Shown here: piece by piece, positions 43,101-56,038 of the stretch
Layout of the letters: each line of letters opens with the position of its first letter
Position numbering within the stretch: the first letter of the stretch is position 1
Assembly: GCA_022419385.1 (NCBI GenBank)
Contig: JAJUBI010000005.1
Location: 2,976,001-3,040,000, forward strand
Reading direction: 5' to 3'
Source: Paraconiothyrium sp. Pb-2020
Taxonomy: Eukaryota > Ascomycota > Dothideomycetes > Pleosporales > Didymosphaeriaceae
Length of the DNA stretch: 64,000 nucleotides
Translations under genes and position numbers: made by a program
Notes under the pieces: generated by a model
The model's database searches: none
Told to the model about the DNA's origin: nothing
Seen by the model: the letters and a program-made list of their open reading frames with translations, nothing else

Positions 43101-46100
43101 GGCTTTGCCACCATTGTGAGTAATCAGTACATATTCTAGAACACATCGACCTCTTGGCGTAACTCAATCGGTGCCGGGAACAATCGAGTACCGCTGCAGG
43201 GTCGGTGAACGGAATTCCGTTCATGCGGCTCAGATGGAATGAGGCCCATTTATCGTTTTGTGTGCATTTACGTTCCAGGAGGGTTCGTGGGAGAGTTTGA
43301 CCACCATACCGCAATTGTCGGCATAAGAGAGCTTTTGTTGCCATACAAGACTGAATTTTCGCATGGAATCAACAAACGCTCATAGGCTAACAATAAACGG
43401 GTACATGCGCACAATGGGTACGGTACAACGACTTATCCAATTCGTTCTATGAGGGCTGATCTTCACAACTAGCGTGTTTGCTTTTTGTCGAATTCTTGGT
43501 TGATAGCCGGTAGCAAGTATGTGGCAAAGGGACAAATGCTCTGAACGTAGGTTTCGATAAGTACATCAAGGATCTGGAAGTAGCTTCGGTCGTTGAATTG
43601 GTCAAGAGGAGCATCGTGGGTCGGGATTATCATGAAACACAGCAGAACTAAGATGTGTAAGTAAAAGCAGTAGTAAGCAAAAACAGGCTGCATAGGCCCA
43701 TCTTGCCATCTTTGCCATTTGTCTCGATTTAACTCCAAGTAACCCGTTTAGGGAGACCTTAATAAGTGAAGGAGAAAAATCTACCTAAGATGCTAGCAAA
43801 TGTTACCCGAGAACCACGCTATAACTTCCGTGAAACCTCGAAGTCGCTAAGAAGCGCTAACGCGCAAGTGCGCCGTGGTGGATGAACGTCCTGTCTAAGG
43901 CTTTAAGTGAGCCACATGTATTAATGTTGTTAGATGTCCAGCGCCTATAGTGATTGTTCAAAACACTTATCCTCCATAATAGACTATACGTCAAATACTG
44001 CTACGTCTCAAGGGAAAGTAGTATTCTCACGAGCAAACCTTCAAACCCATTCCCGATCACCGCCAGTTTTTCTTGACAAAAGCATATTATATCGACTCTA
44101 AAAGTGCTGCTCCAGGAGATTGTTGTCGTATCGCAGCCGAGTATGATCCCACCGTTGTGCTGAGTTCGAGAGTCGAGTTTGCGCCGGAGAGGAACGAAAA
44201 TGTGCTAGCTATGTCGGTCGTCTTGCGATGCCTAGCGTAGCAACTCGGACACTGTCATAAGAATGACAGTATTGGTATGTCTCCATCTCTTGCATGTCAC
44301 AAAGCTCCTCTTCAGAGCAAGCGAAACGCCAATCGAGAGCATCTTTCAAATATTCTGATACATGCAGTACATGTTTAGACGTCAGCATGAAACTATTAAC
44401 GCGGTAAACGATTTCTCTTGTGTCATGACTCCGTGAAATGCGGTGGACTTCGGTTAACCTGACATGGAGAGGTGCAGATGTCTGAGAGCAATGCCATGTC
44501 AGTACGAAAAGTACCCGCTGAGTCGAGAAACTCGAGTAGATGATTGCTCGATTAGGCAAATCTTCTCACGAACCCAAGGCCGTTCGAGACTTTAGAAGTT
44601 GACTCGTATCGAGCGTGAGATCAGAGCCTTGTCGTCATTGACCGGCAAAGACAGCCGAACACATACTGTATGCCACGGGTGTAGGCTCCATTTACTGCTC
44701 CATCGCTGCTTTACTCGTATAGATGTCCTCTCTTGGACACAGGCATGAGATGAGTCCAGACCATGGCGTTGTACACAGGCAAGCTGAACTGGGCACTGAT
44801 TCTGTGAACAATATACTTTTCATGGAGATCAATGAACCATGTCCAATCGCGTGGGCGGAAGCATATCCCGAACGTGGTCATATGTACGAAAAGTATGGTG
44901 CCAGATGACTCGACAGCCCCCACGTACAGCCGAGGACCTAGAACTCTCACAGCTACTGATGGGTACCTCGACTACGCCGCTACTTACAAGTGTACCATGC
45001 AGTTCGATTTGACTACGGTGCTAAGCTTTCGGGAGCTAGAGAGGTCGACCACCATGTCGTACATCGGTTCACCGATGAAGACATGGGACTCCCCACGATC
45101 CACACGATCCGTAGACCTGGTCTTGTTGAAGTGTCTCGGAAGGCGGCTGCAAGTCATTGCGAGGTACCGCTTCGTGGGTCCTACCTATGAAGAGCATCGG
45201 AGAGGGATCCCGACCAATCATTCGCATGTATGAGTAAGTGACGGCCGTTCCCCAAAGAGGCTAGGTGTGCCGCGTAACCGTGCGAGGAGGGTGTGCTGCG
45301 ATCCGACTCTTTAGTACTCGAGTAATCGAACTGCGAGCCTAAGCACCGGTGCCCATGAGGCCCTATCAACATAGCGTCGGCAGTCCGGTTACAATAACGC
45401 CTTCGCGGCGGCATGCGGTTGTTGGCCTCCCTTATCATCATGGATGGCATTTGCGGAGCCGGAGTGCTTTGCGATCCTACAAAGCCGGTTGGACAACCCG
45501 TCCTATCATACAAGGCAGCTGCAGCGGGCTGCGGTGATAAGCAGATCGCAGGCAACGAATAGATGGGAGGTGGCCTCCGACCCAGCGTGTAGCGTCTTGT
45601 GTCCTGCTCTTTAGTTCCGCTTAGAGACTCTTGTCATCCTTTGTTGAAGAAGATTCGAGGCAGCCGATGCCTCCCGGTGCCACCAAGGTTACCACCGACA
45701 AGCGAGTCAAGCCTGCTACAGTACACTCCACACCAACTGCACCAAGGCGAGTCCTTCGCTATTTGGAATGTGTTCCGTCCGTATTCCTCAAATCTTCTAT
45801 CGGACCGTTGCCAGAACTCTGGCGTGCGGAGAGTGGTCGCACAGCAGGTTTTGTCCCTCACGCCGGCTGAAACGACAACGTCCAAGGTGGGGAAATACGA
45901 CGTCTCGCATGCGGTGCAAGGCGCCATACGCAGCGACCCAACTTTGAGCTTGCATGGAAAGGGCTGGCGTGAGCGAACGTGACTGAACACGTACGCTTTC
46001 TTACCTCAACACAATCTATCTCGACCGAGGTATGCTTAGAGCCCATGTCGGGCGTACATTTGTGGGGCTCTCTGGGCCGTAGGGCTGAGGTCTGACATGC

Positions 46101-49100
46101 TTGCTCTAGCTTCACCGTACACTAGTATGCACCACGGGAGATAAACCACGCACCACGACAGCCTCGTATCAGCGTACTTTACTGTAAATCATATGCAGCG
46201 CCAACTCGCTGCAGCTACTAGGGTACACCGTGGTCCATATGCTCTTGTACCACCATGGTCTTCGAGACAGGGGTGTCGCATCGGACAAGAGCTGAATCAA
46301 TGTCCAAGAGAACTTGGCCGAGCAGTGTTGGTCTCGAGAATATTACCAGAAACGGCATGACGAGGCGCCACAGCGCGTTTACTGTTCCATTTCGAGATGA
46401 TTAGCCCGTCAAATGGTCTCGTCCCACGGCGTGAGGTGCCGCTGGCGGCGAAAGCATAATACTAGAAATGATGACCCCAGGTTGCGGCACCAGCAACAGT
46501 GGTTATACGAGTATCAACGGTAATAATCGTGGAAACAGTGCAAGCTAGAGAAGAGGCAACTAAGTTGGACAGACAAGGGCGATTCCACCCTTGATCGCTG
46601 CGAACTTCAAGTTGGGCCAGGCAATGCCGAGTGTGCACTGCAACCGATAGAGCTGTCCAGACGGGATATCGCTGCGGATGCCAAGCGGCAGGTGACTCCA
46701 CGTCTTCACCGATCGATGCACGTCGCACGGGACACCATGTCCCTTGACCGGTCAACGAGGCAAAATGCCTACTCTTTTTCAAACTCTATGGTCCCGGTCT
46801 TCCATGAATCCGTACAGCGTTGGTAGTAAAGGCGGTGAACAATTATATGGCGGCTGGTCTGGTTAGAGACGCAAGGCGTGAAAGATCTTGTGAGTAGTCG
46901 AAGGCATACTATGTGGGTCCATCAGCGTACGTCATGCGCGCTTCTTTTACGTAGTCTTGGACCTCGGTGGGGAGGAACAATAGTCGACACCAACTGCATC
47001 CAGAAGGCGACCATCGATCGATGTGGGACAGCTGGGGAAAACAAGCATTAGCTAGCGTTGGAGGCTGGGATCCGTCCGAAGTTGGTAAGCTTCCACTCAG
47101 CTCTGGGCAACGTTTGATCAAATACCCTGCATGTGCCAGACTTGACTGCATCCCAAACTAGAAACAAGCTCGGTCGAACGCTAATCGTTCACCAAAGTCC
47201 CAAGCAAATTTATCAAAGAGTTGGTGATAAGTCAATGGCAAGGTAGATTCTGGGGCATATCGACCGTATGCCTGTTTAAATACTAAAGTGAGAAAGTTGA
47301 ATTACCCACAGACTCTTCGAGCGAATAGACATGTACTCGGAGGGTTTCTAAATCGCCACAGAGGGAAAGGGGGAGAAAGCAGAGACTGCACTCCAGAAGT
47401 ACGATTGACGATATGCCTGGGATCGTGGAACCACGGTCGAGTGTGCGCAGATATGACGAGTTTTGCCCCTTATGCTAAGCATTTGCACGCAATGGATCCG
47501 CGTGGCAATACGACCACAGAAACCTGGTAAGGAGCGGAGGGTATGTGCAGCTGAGAAAACTAAAATTCGATCAACGGCCTTGCGCGGTGCCCGTGAGCAA
47601 GGCTGGATCCTGCCATTGCGACAAAGATTTACCGATCGCTAACTGCGGTACCCGCAAGCCATGTTCGAGGCGACTGGTTCTGTAAGCGACGTGTTACGCC
47701 CCGGTTCGCTTGCTTGGTAGAGCGCGTCTCTACCTCAAGGTTCTTGGAGGGTCGAATCCCATGTCGATGGTCGAAGTCTAGAGCAAGGTGCGCCTTGAGC
47801 TTACCACGTAGAGCGTGGATATCATCCGGAACGATTCAATGTCTTATGACCGTCCAAACGCAGCACTCGACGTTGAGTCATGGTGTTCATGATAGCCGAT
47901 CTGCACTTCATCCTGCTTGCTGCAAGCTGCTGTAACGGCCAAGGATATGCCTCGATGAACAGGTGACGGGTGGCTCAACGTACGCCTTCTCAATGTTCCG
48001 CTTTAAACGCTGCTATCACCGATTGCGACGTCGAACGGCCAAATCAGTGTTAGCGTAACGCGTCCAGATCAAACCAGTTGCAGGCGAGGGACCAACAGTG
48101 AGACGCTATCCGTCCCTCCCGGCGGCGAGCGCACCGGTCCGCGCCACAAGTACCTTTCTGAATGCGGCATAGCAATGAGGCAGCATCCTCGCGTCAGCAC
48201 TTTATTTGGAGCGCCGCGTGAAGCGCTTCTCGCTTTCCTGTGGCGTGTCTTGATCATGTACGAAGTCTACTCAAGTTCATGGCGGTAACGACCCCTGTTC
48301 CCATTGTGCAGCGCGCTAATGCTGAGGTATGCATGGTGCTGAAGGGGGAGAGTCATCTACTTGACCGACCATCACGTCGGGAGAAAAGGGTCGAGCGACT
48401 AATTGCCATAGTAGCCATTCAGACAGAAGCAGGCAGAAATGGTAAGCTCCCTCCATGTCGGTCTAGCCGTACAATCCCGTCTCAATTGACGTGGACGCTC
48501 CTGAGTCCACACAGGCTACAAAGAGCCATCCGTCATATGGGAATGCAGACAGTCACAGAGTAGTAGTGCTGAGGAATCTCTGCAGCATGACTGCTTTGTT
48601 GCCTGTCGATCCAGAATGCGATGACGAGCCATCTATTGCTCTGTCTCTTTTCTTGAAATGCTCTGAACATGCCCTGCGGATAAAGGAGCATGATTCCCAA
48701 GAAAGGAACAGGCCCCACGTGGGGTGGAGGACACGGGGATAGAGCATGGTCCAGCAGCATGTCAATTGTGGCGCGATAGCAGCCGCACAAAGCAGCGAAA
48801 ACTTTATTCCAAACGCAACACTTCCATCACCGCTGTTAGAGTACCCGGTCAAGCTGACGAGCTTTGCAGGGTATTCTAGTTGACGGCAGTGGCGGCGCAC
48901 GATTTGGCGCGGAGCTGATGCTGCGGGGTGCCTGTCTGTGGACAAGGAAGCGTCGACGTGGTATGATCATCCAGCCGGGGCTTCATACGGTAAGACCCAT
49001 AGGGCTGATAATGCGAGGGTGATCGCGATCTGGCAGAGAGACTTTCGTGCAATAATGCGCGCTCAACGCCCGCTTGCAAGTGACGGTCGGTCCTGGGCTG

Positions 49101-49640
49101 AATCTACTGGTCAATCAGTGGGAGGGGGCCAAGTAATCTGCAAGGCTCTTTGTTCACGGGGCATATTCGGGATAGTCGTGTGGTAGGCGCATGTTACCCT
49201 TGTGAAGCACCTTTCACGGCACTCCCGTTTGCACGAGAGCATTAAAAGCGGCGTAGTGACTGCCGACTGATCGACGAACCGCCCATGTGGCAAAGCATGG
49301 AATAAGGAGACATCAAGCCTAGTTGTGAATGTATTCCTAGACCCACTCTCGAGGCACATTATCGTTGGAGGATTCGGTTGCACAGTTTCTGCAAGCTGAC
49401 ATTGATACGCTCGAACGTGAATGCGACCAGCGAATAGGAGCAACGAGCCTCTCACCAGCCTCGACTGCGATCGTCCTCGGGAGTCGTGCCCGGGATTACA
49501 AGCGTTGGCGGTCTATAATACATCCCAGCATGGAATAGAGAACCTCGTTGTATCTGCGTGGCTCAGTCAGCTCTGCTGCGAGGCGCGTCGCGGCCTCGCT
49601 ACCTTAGTCTTCCATGCGGCAAAGATCCTGGCCTTGTGCA
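40115..49640. other. 9.5 kb gene-poor region
   Basis: No frame in this stretch shows a domain, conserved motif or plausible exon chain. The largest frames (about 130-155 codons, e.g. 41637-42104, 44832-45233, 48553-48945) overlap others on the opposite strand. No transposase, reverse transcriptase, long terminal repeat or inverted terminal repeat was recognised. The first part is somewhat richer in A+T than the second by eye. A tRNA-like fragment lies near 47.7 kb. It may be old degraded repeat DNA or a long regulatory spacer. Confidence 0.5.
47694..47768 (+). other. tRNA-like fragment (pol III box-like sequences)
   Basis: GCTTGGTAGAGCGC resembles a tRNA D arm (A box). About 35 bp later, GGGTCGAATCCC resembles a T arm (B box GGTTCGANNCC with one change). 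The anticodon stem and acceptor ends do not pair, so it is not a working tRNA gene. It may be a relic tRNA or SINE head, or chance. Confidence 0.25.
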
Positions 49641-49648
49641 TATAAAAG
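49641..49648 (+). promoter_or_regulatory. TATA box of TauD-like gene
   Basis: TATAAAAG lies 149 bp upstream of ATG 49790. It is followed by a CA-rich leader (ATCAACACCTCAACAACGAC), as is typical of well-expressed fungal genes. Confidence 0.6.
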
Positions 49649-49789
49649 GCCATATCCGGGTGCCTGAGACCTGCATCAACACCTCAACAACGACTTTCAA
49701 CAGCACTGACACTAACAACCAAAGACCAACGATAGTCCATTACGGACCACATTCAAACATCGCATCCGACATTCTAACCAGGATCCACA

Positions 49790-51101
49790 ATGTCAGTGTC
49801 GAGCTTGAGCGCGAAATCTTCGGTGGAGTCTCTGCGGAGCAATTCTTCATTCGGCTCAGCACCAGATAAGCTCGCACCTTCTGTAGCAGGCCCAATGGTT
49901 TGGAAGAACTCGGACCTCAACCCAGCCAAATATGTGGTGGAGCTTAGCGCCACCGAAGTTTCCGAAGTTCGATCTGCTGTTATCTCGATCAAGTGTAAGT
50001 CAACGAGGATTGCTACTGAACGTCAAAATACTTAACAAAAGACCAGTGCAGAAACTTCAATCCGAACAAATTAGCAAGAAGAATTTTCCTCTAAGTGAAG
50101 ATCTCTCTAAGAGATTAGCCGGCGTCAGTAAAGAAGTTCATGATGGCTTAGGCGTTGCTGTTATTCGCGGTTTGCATGCGGCTAGGTTCAACGATGAGGA
50201 GGCTGTCATTGCCTTTGTCGGCATCTGTGCCCATACCTGCCCTCTGCGGGCCACAGACTCGTATGCGAACCAAACGTTAAGTGAGTTTTGATAATCTGAA
50301 AAGGGTAAAGACTGACAGAGAACAGGCCACGTCCTCGATGCAACTTTCCGCAAGGTTCCGCATTGGGCTAAGGATATCGGTCTGGCTGGCTCAAAAATCA
50401 CAGCCAAGATGGACTTCCACAGCGACCGATTTTCCGGTGACGTTCTCGCCATGCACGTGCGGGATGACGGTGGCGCTGGCAACGGTGGTGAGCAACATGT
50501 CGCTTCTTTCTGGAGCATCTACAACGAGCTCCTGGAAAAGGATCCGGCTGTGCTTGAGACCATGGCGGAGGCTCAGTGGCCATTTGAGCTGAAGCAGAAG
50601 TGAGTGCCTGATGCGAATTGCGAAGTAGGCTGCTGACAATTCTATAGAGACGCAGCTCCTTACTTGGAGCTCGGCCCTACGCTGTTCTTTTCGAAAGGAA
50701 AACCCATATGTCAACTCGTCAAAGCGCCGCTTCTAGGTGGTCCCTACATTCCTCGCGATCCGAGCATGCCGGACCTATCTAAGGAGCAAATGCACGCCAT
50801 TCACGCGATGGAAGAAGCGGCCCAGAAGGTCTGCACCCAGCTTGATCGCCAACAAGGCGACATTCAGCTCATCAACAATTTGAGTATTATGCACGCCCGT
50901 GCAGCTTATGGCAAGACAGAAGGGCCTAGCACGCGTCATCTTCTGCGAATGTTCCTTCGAGATCCTGAAAACGCATGGGATAAGCCTGAATCCTGGAAGC
51001 GCAATTTTGACGATCCTTTCACGCCTGACCGTCGTCAAGAGATTCCAGTTCACGACTTTGACCCCTGGCGCAAGATCAGCGGCCGCGAGAGCCACGGTTA
51101 A
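49790..51101 (+). CDS. TauD/TfdA-family Fe(II)/2-oxoglutarate dioxygenase
   Basis: Four exons (49790-49994, 50047-50280, 50326-50599, 50648-51101) give 388 residues. After a Ser-rich N-terminus of about 40 residues, WKNSDLNPAKYVVELS opens the fold common to fungal TauD-like proteins. The iron ligands are HSD in AKMDFHSDRF (H178, D180) and a distal His in STRHLLRMFLRD (about H335), with the Arg at the end of that helix positioned for 2-oxoglutarate. NNLSIMHARAAY is the usual strand before it. Taurine or a related sulfonate or carboxylate may be the substrate; members of this fungal group vary widely. Cytosolic, as no signal peptide is seen. Confidence 0.92.
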
Positions 51102-51424
51102 ACATTTTCCAATCTCGTCTTTTCCTGACTTCAGGCGGCTTGTTCTTCAAAAAGGCGTGGCATGTAATCGTTCGGAAGGATAATTTGATCTTTGCTTGTA
51201 CTAATTGGGAGGCATATTTAGTATCACAATACGATAGCATTGTATCGTGTGTAACATACACAATATACCAAAGTTCTGAAACACTTGCTGCCACAGATGC
51301 ATATGACCGATTGAACATGTCCTAGTCCAATTTTCCGTTTGCTCCGTGGCTATGAGTAGAAACGAAGAAGAAGACGATATCCCAGGAGAACGAGAAGCGA
51401 CCGATGGAAGAGATTAAGAAGATC
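51102..51424. other. Convergent 3' spacer
   Basis: 323 bp between the TauD-like stop and the end of the minus-strand Zn2Cys6 gene. No feature seen. Confidence 0.5.
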
Positions 51425-53856
51425 CTAAGCGCCGGATGTTTCCAGAAGCGTCCTGATCCATTTACTAGACAGGGAGTCGTGTGTGGATCGAAGGCCGATG
51501 TATGGTGCTGTAGAGTGAGCTAGCAAGCGTAGGTTAGCATTGCGCCGAAACCCCGTTTGCATATGCACATACCGATTCCTCCAATCCTATCAATGATGCT
51601 CACCAGCTTCAATACATAATCATATCCTTGAGCATCCAGGTGACCTTTCTTTCGCAGCTCTTCGGGATTCTCTCGCGCTACTTTGAAAGGGACATAGTCG
51701 CGTATTGCAGTCTTCCAGTACGTTAAGAGTACTTCGAAAGAATACTCCCACTTCTCTATCTGACGACTGACAACGTTGTTGACATGATTTTCGACAGTCT
51801 AACGTCGTTAGCTTCAGGTGCTAACACGAATGTCGCGTCTCGCTTACCGTTCCATTTTTGGACATGATGTAGGTCTCCGCGCTACGATGGATGTATTCCA
51901 AATTCCAGAAGATTACATACAACGCAAGATACAGTTCATACCATGGTTTGATCTTCGGCTTAAATATCTTGTTGTTCACCAACTTGTGACAGGCTGTTTC
52001 TAATTTCTTCAGCAGTTTTAAAGCAGCAACGTCGACTTGTTGGCTAATGGCACCTGGCAGCGGGCGATCGCGAGAGTTCCTGTCATAAGCCTCATACTGG
52101 CTGCGGCCTAACTTGCTGAAATCATATTCCTGTATACCAGGAACATCAGTGGACCAAACGGTGCCGTAACCCTGCGATACGATCGAGAGACATTGGATCC
52201 TCATGCAGAGGTCCAGCAAGTTCTGCGGACCCGGAGGCAGTCTGCCTCGTAGGCGGACAACTTCCTGGTACGTAAGGAGTGCTATCTCATCATGAGCGAC
52301 GCGTGCGAAGATCCATTGTTCGACGGCGGGTTGCAAATTCGTAATGTATCTTTCCAACAGCGGAACCAGACTTTGTGTGTCGTAAACAGCGTACGGTGGC
52401 TGTTCGACAACTACCCGGCCTTGAGTGGTGCTCCACTCGTTTGTTGCCGCATCCAAAAGGGGTCGTTTCGGGCGATATTGCCCGATCGTAATACGCATTG
52501 GTTGGATGTGAATAGGGCCAGTTCCTGGAAGGTTCCAAATAATATCCATATTGAGTAGATCCCAATTCGGTAGCCACTCGTAACCTAGGAATTCGCCTTC
52601 TTCCTGGTTGGACCGGCCATTACCTGTGTGGCATTAGTGTTGCAATCTGTAGAGAAAGGGTGCTTCACGTACAATGGCGGACCAGCATAGCTTCCTCAAG
52701 ACGAATCCTGCAGCAGGGCATGTTGAACGATCTGGCCCCTCCCGCAACCTTTTGACACTTCTGACACGGATCGCCGTGATCGCACTGGCACGTTGTCAGT
52801 CAAGAACGTCTTGCAACAGGAAGCATAACGTACACCGGATTTGTAAAATCTGCAACGGATGCAGGCAGACTTCTGCTTACGCATCTCATGTGTTTTTCGC
52901 CGAGCCTGTTCGTCCAGAGGCCCTTTCCTCTTGGACACCTTTGACTTTTGCGATCTCGCAACAAACGCCGCAGGAACTTTGGCTACGGGTTTCTTTGTAA
53001 GTGAGCGCTTCCCTCGGGTAGGAGCGACTCCCAGGGTTGCAGGATGCGGGAGGACATGGTGGGCATGCGCATAATTCTGCGTATCTGAATCGACAGGCCA
53101 CAAGGGTGCTGCGTCTTGCATCTGCTCATATACGGCTGGGGTGGGCGCGCTGGGAGCAGCGCTCACCATGGTCCAGGTTGTGTCTGGTAGTGGCGCTTGG
53201 CTACCCAGCACTACACCTGGAGGAAGAGCATGGCCAGTGTGGCCAAAAGCATTGCGGGGAGCGATTGGAGATACGTCGGAAGTTATTCCTTGAGCCCAAG
53301 TCACCGATGCCTGCGGCGATGCATGCGCAGGAGAAACATGCATGTCTGGGTTGGCATAGTTTAGCATGGGAGCCAATGTGCGGGCATCTGGTGGGTATGG
53401 CGGGGCGATGTGGGCTACGGCAGCATCCTGGGGTTGGGTCAGTCAAGGCCTGCAGAGGTGAAGGTTCGCACTTACGGCAGTCACATGAGGCGCTTGGTGG
53501 TCGTCTTGAGGCCGGTACTCGTGGGCAGGGCTGCTCAGCGAGGCCGTAGAAGGGTTCCCGTACGGGCGGTCAGACCGGGGGTCGACGTGCGGCACGGACT
53601 GTCGACTTTCGGCGTCGGTGAAGGACAGCGAGCGCGAGGTGAGTTGGGTGTCGCCGAAGTCTGGGTGCCATGGCTGGGGAGAGTGGGGATTCGGGCGGGT
53701 GTATGGTGCGGACCACGGCGGCGGGTTGAGGTTGGGATTGGGATCGCTGACCCGGCGTAGTCGAGATAGTGGGGGCGGGCGGGGTGGGCGGGGAGCTAGA
53801 GCGCTGGAGAAGGGCCGAAGGAGCGGTCGTTCGCGAGAAAGCTCCGTGAGAGCCAT
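51425..53856 (-). CDS. Zn2Cys6 transcription factor (CIRCRFYK type)
   Basis: Six exons (53476-53856, 52834-53427, 52673-52784, 51848-52623, 51573-51798, 51425-51519; all introns 48-53 bp) give 727 residues. The first 290 residues are Pro/Ser/His-rich and disordered, then Lys-rich (TRGKRSLTKKPVAK). The zinc cluster is split by an intron: CIRCRFYKSG joined to CDHGDPCQKCQKV, then ARSFNMPCC. A conserved all-helical C-terminal region follows (YITNLQPAVEQWIFARVAHD, ISQQVDVAALKLLKKLETAC and, in the last exons, DRIGGI joined to AHSTAPYIGLRSTHDSL). It is an expected nuclear regulator. The start is uncertain: ATG 53965 in another frame opens MAASSQYHRGAPAPHSHYH, which looks like a typical start for this family but would need an intron or indel to join. 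Confidence 0.85.
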
Positions 53857-54811
53857 GCCACGATGTTGCTAGGTCGGCGTACAGGTGTTCTTGGGTGCCA
53901 GGCAGAGGGTGGTAGTGCGAGTGGGGAGCGGGGGCGCCTCTGTGGTACTGCGAGCTGGCCGCCATGAGGGCGGAGAGCGACGTGCGGCTGACAGCGTGCG
54001 ACGGTCGGCCAGGGCGGCAGGCTCAGCAGCTGGGCTGCTGGATCGAGTGAGTCGCAGAGCGTGGGCCTGGGGCAGCCGTAGCGACGGGTGGGGTGTAGTA
54101 TGAGAGATCCAGCGGCAGCGAGCTCTAGCATGCACCCCGACGATGCGTGAGACGAGCGCCTGGGGATGCGCTTGGCTCAAGCGCCCGCCCGTGGCTAGCT
54201 CCCGTGCCCCCATGGCTACGGTGGGCGGCGCGCTCGCAGGGCTGCAGCAGTCCGTCAGCAAGGCCTCTTCCGGCTGGTCTGTCTCGCCCTGCCGAACACA
54301 CAAGTGGACACAGCGCCTGTCCATCCTTTGCCCCCGGAGCGTTGCCTCGCTGACCACTCCATGGGCTGTCATTAGCCGTCCTCATTTCACACCGCTTGAC
54401 CCAAGCTTGCTTCCTTCAGTGCTGCGCTCATCCCACTCTCTAGATACCCCCGACCCGCTCCTTGCGCGTCCCCGGCTGCATGTACCCAGATAGGAGCCGT
54501 GACTGCTGGCCAGTCCAATAGTAGCACCTTCTGCTCCGACCCCGTAGCCATTAGCAGATGGGTTAAGCACTCGTCCGTTTCTTCTGACCGGTGTAGCGGA
54601 GGCTCCGTGACCGCCCACGAGCATTCGACGAATAGCATCAGGAGTATCCTGCAATGTCTGGTGCAGGTACGGTACTTACATACCGTCACCTCCCGTGGCT
54701 GGCCCACCGTCGTCCGAGTCCGAGCCCTCCAGCTTCATGTCCACAAGCTACTCTGGGTTCTAATCCTCACGCGTGCCTCTCCAACCGCCCTTGTGACGTG
54801 CCCATAACGCC
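53857..54811. promoter_or_regulatory. Divergent region between Zn2Cys6 gene and GNAT gene
   Basis: 955 bp, GC-rich near the regulator side. It contains overlapping long frames on both strands (53869-54372 minus, 54143-54493 plus) that are low-complexity and mutually antisense, so none is called. The first 110 bp may include the true N-terminal coding part of the Zn2Cys6 gene. Confidence 0.45.
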
Positions 54812-56038
54812 ATGCCATCGGTAGCTGTCTTGCCCACTTTGGATGGCGTGCGTCTGGCTACCCAACAAGATCTGGCCAGGATTGCTACTGTTGCAGCAGC
54901 AGGCTTCTTTCACTCGCCAACCTTCCATTACCAGCGTATTCAATATGCTGCGTATCCTGACGACACGCTTCTGTAAGCAATTTGCAATCCACCTCCATGC
55001 ACTCGCCAGCAGCTTAGTCGACAACGCCGAACCGACTTTGACAAGCTTCTGTTGCGAGACTGCTGCGAGATGCGTCGAGTTCACTGGCCTTAGGTCCACG
55101 GCATGACGAGTGCGGTGCTAACCTTGGCCCGCAAGGGTACAGTTCGTACTGGAGCGAGTACAGCCGAGCTATTCAAGACCCTGCGAGCGTTGTTCTTGTG
55201 GCCGAAGATACAATGAGTGATGCCGAAGACACTGCTGTGTACCCGGCCTTAAGAGATGCTGCCGCTTATAGCCCCGGTGTGGGCACTGTGGGGTCCAAGA
55301 TAGTGGTCGGCGTAGCCAGTATCGACATCAAACCGGGGTCTTCGTACCTAGGGCTGTTTCAGCCCGCGTGTGAGCTGTTGAACATGTCAAGATAAGGTTC
55401 GACCAGAGGCTGACCAGGCAAAGGCCCCACAAATCAGTTGGATTGCCGTCCCCTTCCTGCCAATCTCAACCGCGACTTCTGTAAAGAACGAGTCCGCATA
55501 TACAATGAAACCACCGCTCCAGCCAAAGATAGGTGTGTGGATCCGAACAGACTTTATCTGATGCTAACCGTGTACAGACATCTCCAAGGCCATATGAGGT
55601 TGAGCACTCTAGCTGTCCACCCGTACGTCCTGCTTTGCTTCGACTTGACGGCTAGTTCGTGGCGTCTAACTTGGTCAGCGCATATTGGCGTTGCGGCCAC
55701 GCTTCGCGTCTTGTGAGCTGGAGTACGCGCCTCGCAGATCTCGAAGGTGTACCTGTGGTAAGATCAATTTCCGGTCGCGGTCAGTCTGACATGTATAATT
55801 GAGAACCAAACAGGGAATATCTGCCGTGCCGCAAGGAGCCATCATCGCCGCAAGAGCCGGTTTCGAAGAGCGAGAACTTGTCCGTGTCAAGCGGGCGTGC
55901 GTGCATAAAGAGGAACCTTTAGGGGGCGGATCTAAGACGGCAGAGGTGGAGCTGTGGGTTGCCATTCGCCGCCCGTCTGGAACGCCAGTGTCGGGCGACG
56001 GTTCGGGCGACGGCGCCGTGAGCCCGGAGTCGCAGTAG
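54812..56038 (+). CDS. GNAT-family acetyltransferase
   Basis: Six exons (54812-54972, 55143-55369, 55418-55532, 55578-55622, 55679-55757, 55814-56038) join in frame to 283 residues. The N-terminal LDGVRLATQQDLARIATVAAAGFFHS is the typical opening of a fungal GNAT-like family. RLSTLAVHPAYWRCGHASRLVSW is the GNAT motif A (R/Q-x-x-G-x-A loop as RCGHAS). GISAVPQGAIIAARAGFEERELV is motif B. Acetyl-CoA-dependent transfer is expected; the acceptor is unknown. The third and fourth exon joins were chosen because they alone keep KDRHLQGHMRL and VHPAYW in frame. The join at 55369/55418 is less certain. Residues SGDGSGDG at the end are disordered. Confidence 0.82.

Noticed and set aside
46909..47151. Minus-strand frame with GCSWCRLLFLPTEVQ, faintly like a HET-domain start
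   Set aside because: It is only 80 codons, with no downstream HET motifs in any frame within reach; too weak to call even a relic.
54973..55142. 170-bp intron in the GNAT gene considered as another introner
   Set aside because: Its length fits, but neither GGTACAAAGT nor the CACTGACTTTGT block is present.
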